Below, one piece after another: positions 61,748 through 64,000 of a stretch of 64,000 nt of DNA. Origin of the DNA: Ignavibacteriota bacterium (lineage in GTDB: Bacteria; Bacteroidota; Ignavibacteria; SZUA-365). The translations under genes were made by a program, and so were the position numbers. Where the stretch lies: assembly GCA_016218045.1 (NCBI GenBank), contig JACRFB010000024.1, positions 1-64,000 of the forward strand. Reading direction: 5' to 3'. A model generated the notes under the pieces. The model worked only from the letters and a program-made list of their open reading frames with translations. It ran no database searches and was not told the DNA's origin. Position 1 is the first letter of the stretch, and each line of letters starts with the position of its first letter.

Positions 61748-62716
61748 GTGCCGTTGACGACCCATACGTTTCTCGCGCGCAGTGCGACGATGCTCGGCGT
61801 TTTCGAACGATTGAGTACGATCGCACCATCCAGCAGCGCCGTGCTGCTGGTCGGTGAAACGGGTGTGGGCAAGGAGGTGGTGGCGGAGTACATACACCGG
61901 CACAGCAACAGAAATAACCGGCCGTTCGTCAAAGTCGGTCTCGCGACACTTCCGCCGGAGTTGCTCGAGAGTGAGATTTTCGGGCATGAAAAGGGCGCCT
62001 ACACCAACGCCATCGCCGACAAGAAGGGGCTGTTCGAATTGGCGAATCATGGCACAATGTTCCTCGACGACATCGACGATTTTCCGTTACATCTGCAGCC
62101 GAAACTCCTGCGTGTGTTGGAGACGGGCGAAGTGATGCGTGTCGGATCCGTCAGATCCGTTTCGATCGACATCCGTCTCATTTGTGCAACGAAGGTGGAT
62201 CTGCAGAATCTGGTGCACCGGGGTTTCTTCCGATCCGATCTTTTTTATCGCATCAATGTTGTGCCGATATACATCCCTCCGCTCCGCGACCGCCGTGATG
62301 ATGTGCCACTTCTGATCGAACACTTTCTGCAGCGGTACGCCTCCGACAGGGAGATCCACGTCCATCCCGACGCACTCGCGCGTCTCTGTGCTTACTCGTG
62401 GCCGGGCAACGTGCGCGAACTCCGCAACGTGGCGCAACGTCTGAGCCTCTTTGCTGGCGACACCGTGCAGATCGCGGACCTCCCCGACGAAATCCGGCAG
62501 GACAAACACGTACCGCACGGATTCGAAGAGTGCGTGCGCTGCGCCATGGACGAGCACCGCGGACTTGACGATATACTCTCGTGTATTGAGTTCACACTTC
62601 TGAAGCGCGCCTTGCGAACGTCCCACGGAAACCGCTCGCAAGCCGCTCGTCGGCTCGGTCTCCGCCTCTCGACGTTCCGCGACCGCCTTCACCGCCACGG
62701 ACTCGATACAGAGTAG
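61748..62716 (+). CDS. Sigma-54-type AAA+ activator with degenerate signature motifs
   Basis: 322 residues: an AAA+ domain followed by a Fis-type helix-turn-helix (RSQAARRLGLRLSTFRDRL). There is no receiver, GAF or PAS sensor domain. Walker A GETGVGKE (36-43) and the arginine-finger region FRSDLFYRINVVPIYIPPLR are normal. The sigma-54-contacting loop reads GAYTNA (83-88) instead of GAFTGA, and Walker B reads FLDDID instead of FLDEI. Start is a GTG at 61748 without a clear ribosome binding site. Regulation of nearby genes, including etfBA downstream, is possible but not shown. Confidence 0.82.
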   Translation: MPLTTHTFLARSATMLGVFERLSTIAPSSSAVLLVGETGVGKEVVAEYIHRHSNRNNRPFVKVGLATLPPELLESEIFGHEKGAYTNAIADKKGLFELANHGTMFLDDIDDFPLHLQPKLLRVLETGEVMRVGSVRSVSIDIRLICATKVDLQNLVHRGFFRSDLFYRINVVPIYIPPLRDRRDDVPLLIEHFLQRYASDREIHVHPDALARLCAYSWPGNVRELRNVAQRLSLFAGDTVQIADLPDEIRQDKHVPHGFEECVRCAMDEHRGLDDILSCIEFTLLKRALRTSHGNRSQAARRLGLRLSTFRDRLHRHGLDTE

Positions 62717-62903
62717 GCACAGACCCCGCCAGTCGATTCCGGGACATACGATTTTATTGACGGAGAACCGCAGGGGATAACGGATTTCCGCCACTTTTGT
62801 TCTCGACATCGCGTTTATTCGGGAGTTTTTTCACATTCCGTCAGGCATGGGAATTGCAACATATAACGGATATTATTTCCCTTTTTCCCCCATTCCCCGC
62901 CGC

Positions 62904-63164
62904 ATGAAAAAACTCCCGCGACCCGGACGAGTGAGTCTCGTCGGAGAGATTGTAGAATTACGCGAGCGTGGCGACGCGCGTACTGCGCGGGTGCTCCTGA
63001 CCGCAATCTGTTTCGACATCCCCATCTCCGATCGCACGACGCTGAAGCTTGGCGACAGCGTCTTACTCGAGGCGACAGTCGCGCTGCCGTCATTTTTATC
63101 CGTGTCTCCGCCCGGCGTTGCAACAACACCCGGCGACAGCAGCTCACCAGACGAAGGAGCGTAA
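62904..63164 (+). CDS. Small hypothetical protein upstream of etfB
   Basis: 86 residues from the ATG at 62904; an in-frame ATG at 62847 gives 105 residues. MKKLPRPGRVSLVGEIVELR and TARVLLTAICFDIPISDRTT suggest a small beta-barrel or PilZ/OB-like fold, but I recognise no family. The last 20 or so residues are Ser/Pro-rich. It ends 4 bp before the etfB start codon, and the etfB ribosome binding site (AAGGAG) is inside its last codons, so it is probably translated and coupled to etfB. Confidence 0.5.
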   Translation: MKKLPRPGRVSLVGEIVELRERGDARTARVLLTAICFDIPISDRTTLKLGDSVLLEATVALPSFLSVSPPGVATTPGDSSSPDEGA

Positions 63165-63168
63165 ACAG

Positions 63169-63942
63169 ATGGACATTCTCGTTTTTCTCAAGCAGGTGCC
63201 GGACCTCGTCGAAGAGCTCGAAATCGACGCCGGAGGTACCACACTCGACAGCACATGGCTGCGATATATCCCGAGCGAGTACGATGAACACGCGCTCGAA
63301 CAGGCACTGCTGCTGAAGGAAAGGCACGGCGGTACCGTACACGTCGTCACCATCGACATCGGCGAAGCCGACGACATGTTGTACTCCGCGCTGGCGAAGG
63401 GCGCCGACAGCGCCGGGAAAATCACGGCGGATTTTTCCGACGGCGCCTCCTCCACGCGGCTCGCGACGGCGCTGCAAGACACGGTATGTACACATCCGTA
63501 CGATGTGATTCTGACCGGCGTGCAGAGCATAGACGACGTGGAAGGTCCGACAGGCGCCTTCCTCGCCCGCGGACTCGGCATTCCCTACGTCGGCAGCGTC
63601 AACGGCGTGTCGGTCAACGGCGACGCGGGACGCGCACTCGTCCGAAAGGAATATCCCGGAGGGGCGTTCTCGGAGATCGAGGTACACCTGCCGGCGTTGA
63701 TTGGCATACAGGCGGCGGAACAGCCCCCGCGCTATGTGCCCATATCGCGCATCCGCCAGACCAAGGCGCAGGCGCATATCTCGGAATATGCAGCGCCCGA
63801 GACCGCGCATCCTACATGGGGGCGCGTGCTCTCAATGCGTAAAGTGGAGTCAACCGGTTCGGCGGTGATGCTGGACGGAGATCCCGGGGCGGTGGCACAA
63901 CAACTCGTCGACATACTCCAAGAACACAATGTCCTGAGGTGA
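63169..63942 (+). CDS. etfB: Electron transfer flavoprotein subunit beta
   Basis: 257 residues from the ATG at 63169, with AAGGAG upstream inside the preceding gene. MDILVFLKQVPDLVEELEID and the LRYIPSEYDEHALEQALLLK block are typical of EtfB. GVQSIDDVEGPTGAFLARGL is the AMP/flavin-region motif, and PRYVPISRIRQTKA follows. With EtfA it accepts electrons from acyl-CoA dehydrogenases and passes them to a quinone oxidoreductase or, in the bifurcating type, to ferredoxin. It is followed 3 bp later by etfA. Confidence 0.93.
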   Translation: MDILVFLKQVPDLVEELEIDAGGTTLDSTWLRYIPSEYDEHALEQALLLKERHGGTVHVVTIDIGEADDMLYSALAKGADSAGKITADFSDGASSTRLATALQDTVCTHPYDVILTGVQSIDDVEGPTGAFLARGLGIPYVGSVNGVSVNGDAGRALVRKEYPGGAFSEIEVHLPALIGIQAAEQPPRYVPISRIRQTKAQAHISEYAAPETAHPTWGRVLSMRKVESTGSAVMLDGDPGAVAQQLVDILQEHNVLR

Positions 63943-63945
63943 TCA

Positions 63946-64000
63946 ATGAACACGAACATTCTCGTGTACGCGGAACGTCTGCGCAGCGGCATCCCCGGGA
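63946..64000 (+). CDS. etfA: Electron transfer flavoprotein subunit alpha (start only, cut by window)
   Basis: Only the first 18 codons are inside the window (MNTNILVYAERLRSGIPG). The position 3 bp after etfB and the NILVYAE start are what EtfA genes show. The rest of the gene lies beyond the right edge, so nothing can be said about its FAD-binding domain. Confidence 0.85.
   Translation, partial: MNTNILVYAERLRSGIPG

Overview
The window is about 64 kb of high-GC chromosomal DNA from a Gram-negative bacterium of the FCB supergroup (Bacteroidota / Chlorobiota / Ignavibacteriota / Kapabacteria side). Several signs agree. Two giant secreted proteins end in a type IX secretion (T9SS) type A sorting domain. 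There is an Oar-like TonB-dependent receptor, an S9B dipeptidyl peptidase, a GWxTD-domain protein, a hpf-hprK gene pair and Kdo/heptose LPS genes. Promoters fit the Bacteroidota TTTG/TTGC - N18-21 - TAnnTTTG pattern; the clearest lies 7 nt in front of tRNA-Leu. The exact phylum cannot be fixed from the window. No rRNA, prophage, transposase, integron or CRISPR array was seen.

Layout. 0.2-4.7 kb: ftsX, a methyltransferase, udk and a DUF4143 ATPase that sits behind a perfect 23-bp tandem array. 5.1-11.7 kb: two tandemly duplicated T9SS-type proteins. 11.7-17.5 kb: tRNA-Leu(CAG), crcB with a DUF190 partner, waaA, a GIDE-domain membrane protein with a small acidic protein, two small beta-barrel-like proteins and a GNAT. 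17.6-23.5 kb: a DPP-IV-like peptidase and a TonB receptor. 23.7-27.5 kb (minus): a MoxR ATPase - VWA - DUF2721 - zincin operon. 27.6-34.9 kb: a heptosyltransferase, a malic enzyme-PTA fusion, membrane proteins (DUF805, Yip1, bPH2) and a PruA-type aldehyde dehydrogenase. 35.2-41.5 kb (minus): enoyl-CoA hydratase, an MCE protein and a dipeptide ABC importer without its ATPases. 41.6-47.8 kb (minus): topA-xerC-hpf-hprK, Smg/DUF494, and ybeY with an unknown gene. 48.0-51.7 kb: a gltX-GT2-DUF2064-nadD operon with gene overlaps. 51.7-55.2 kb: a candidate bacterial ceramide (sphingolipid) module. 55.2-58.9 kb: gatC-kdsB-rimO-GWxTD. 59.8-64 kb: an ABC exporter, a degenerate sigma-54-type activator, a small protein and etfBA (etfA cut by the window edge).

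The most unusual content lies between the genes. Many spacers hold low-complexity arrays with a different unit at each locus (GGGACAGC, GGAGACAG, GTAGACG, GTAGATGG, AGACGATC, TTTCCAC). Several are organised around a recurring palindromic core of the type CCTCAC-N6-GTGAGG. At several loci the array begins at the stop codon itself: the TAG of dpp, the heptosyltransferase, maeB and the ABC exporter reads as the first repeat unit. This composite repeat family, the ceramide module, a terminator-like hairpin just in front of hprK, and the 23-bp array are the best candidates for follow-up.
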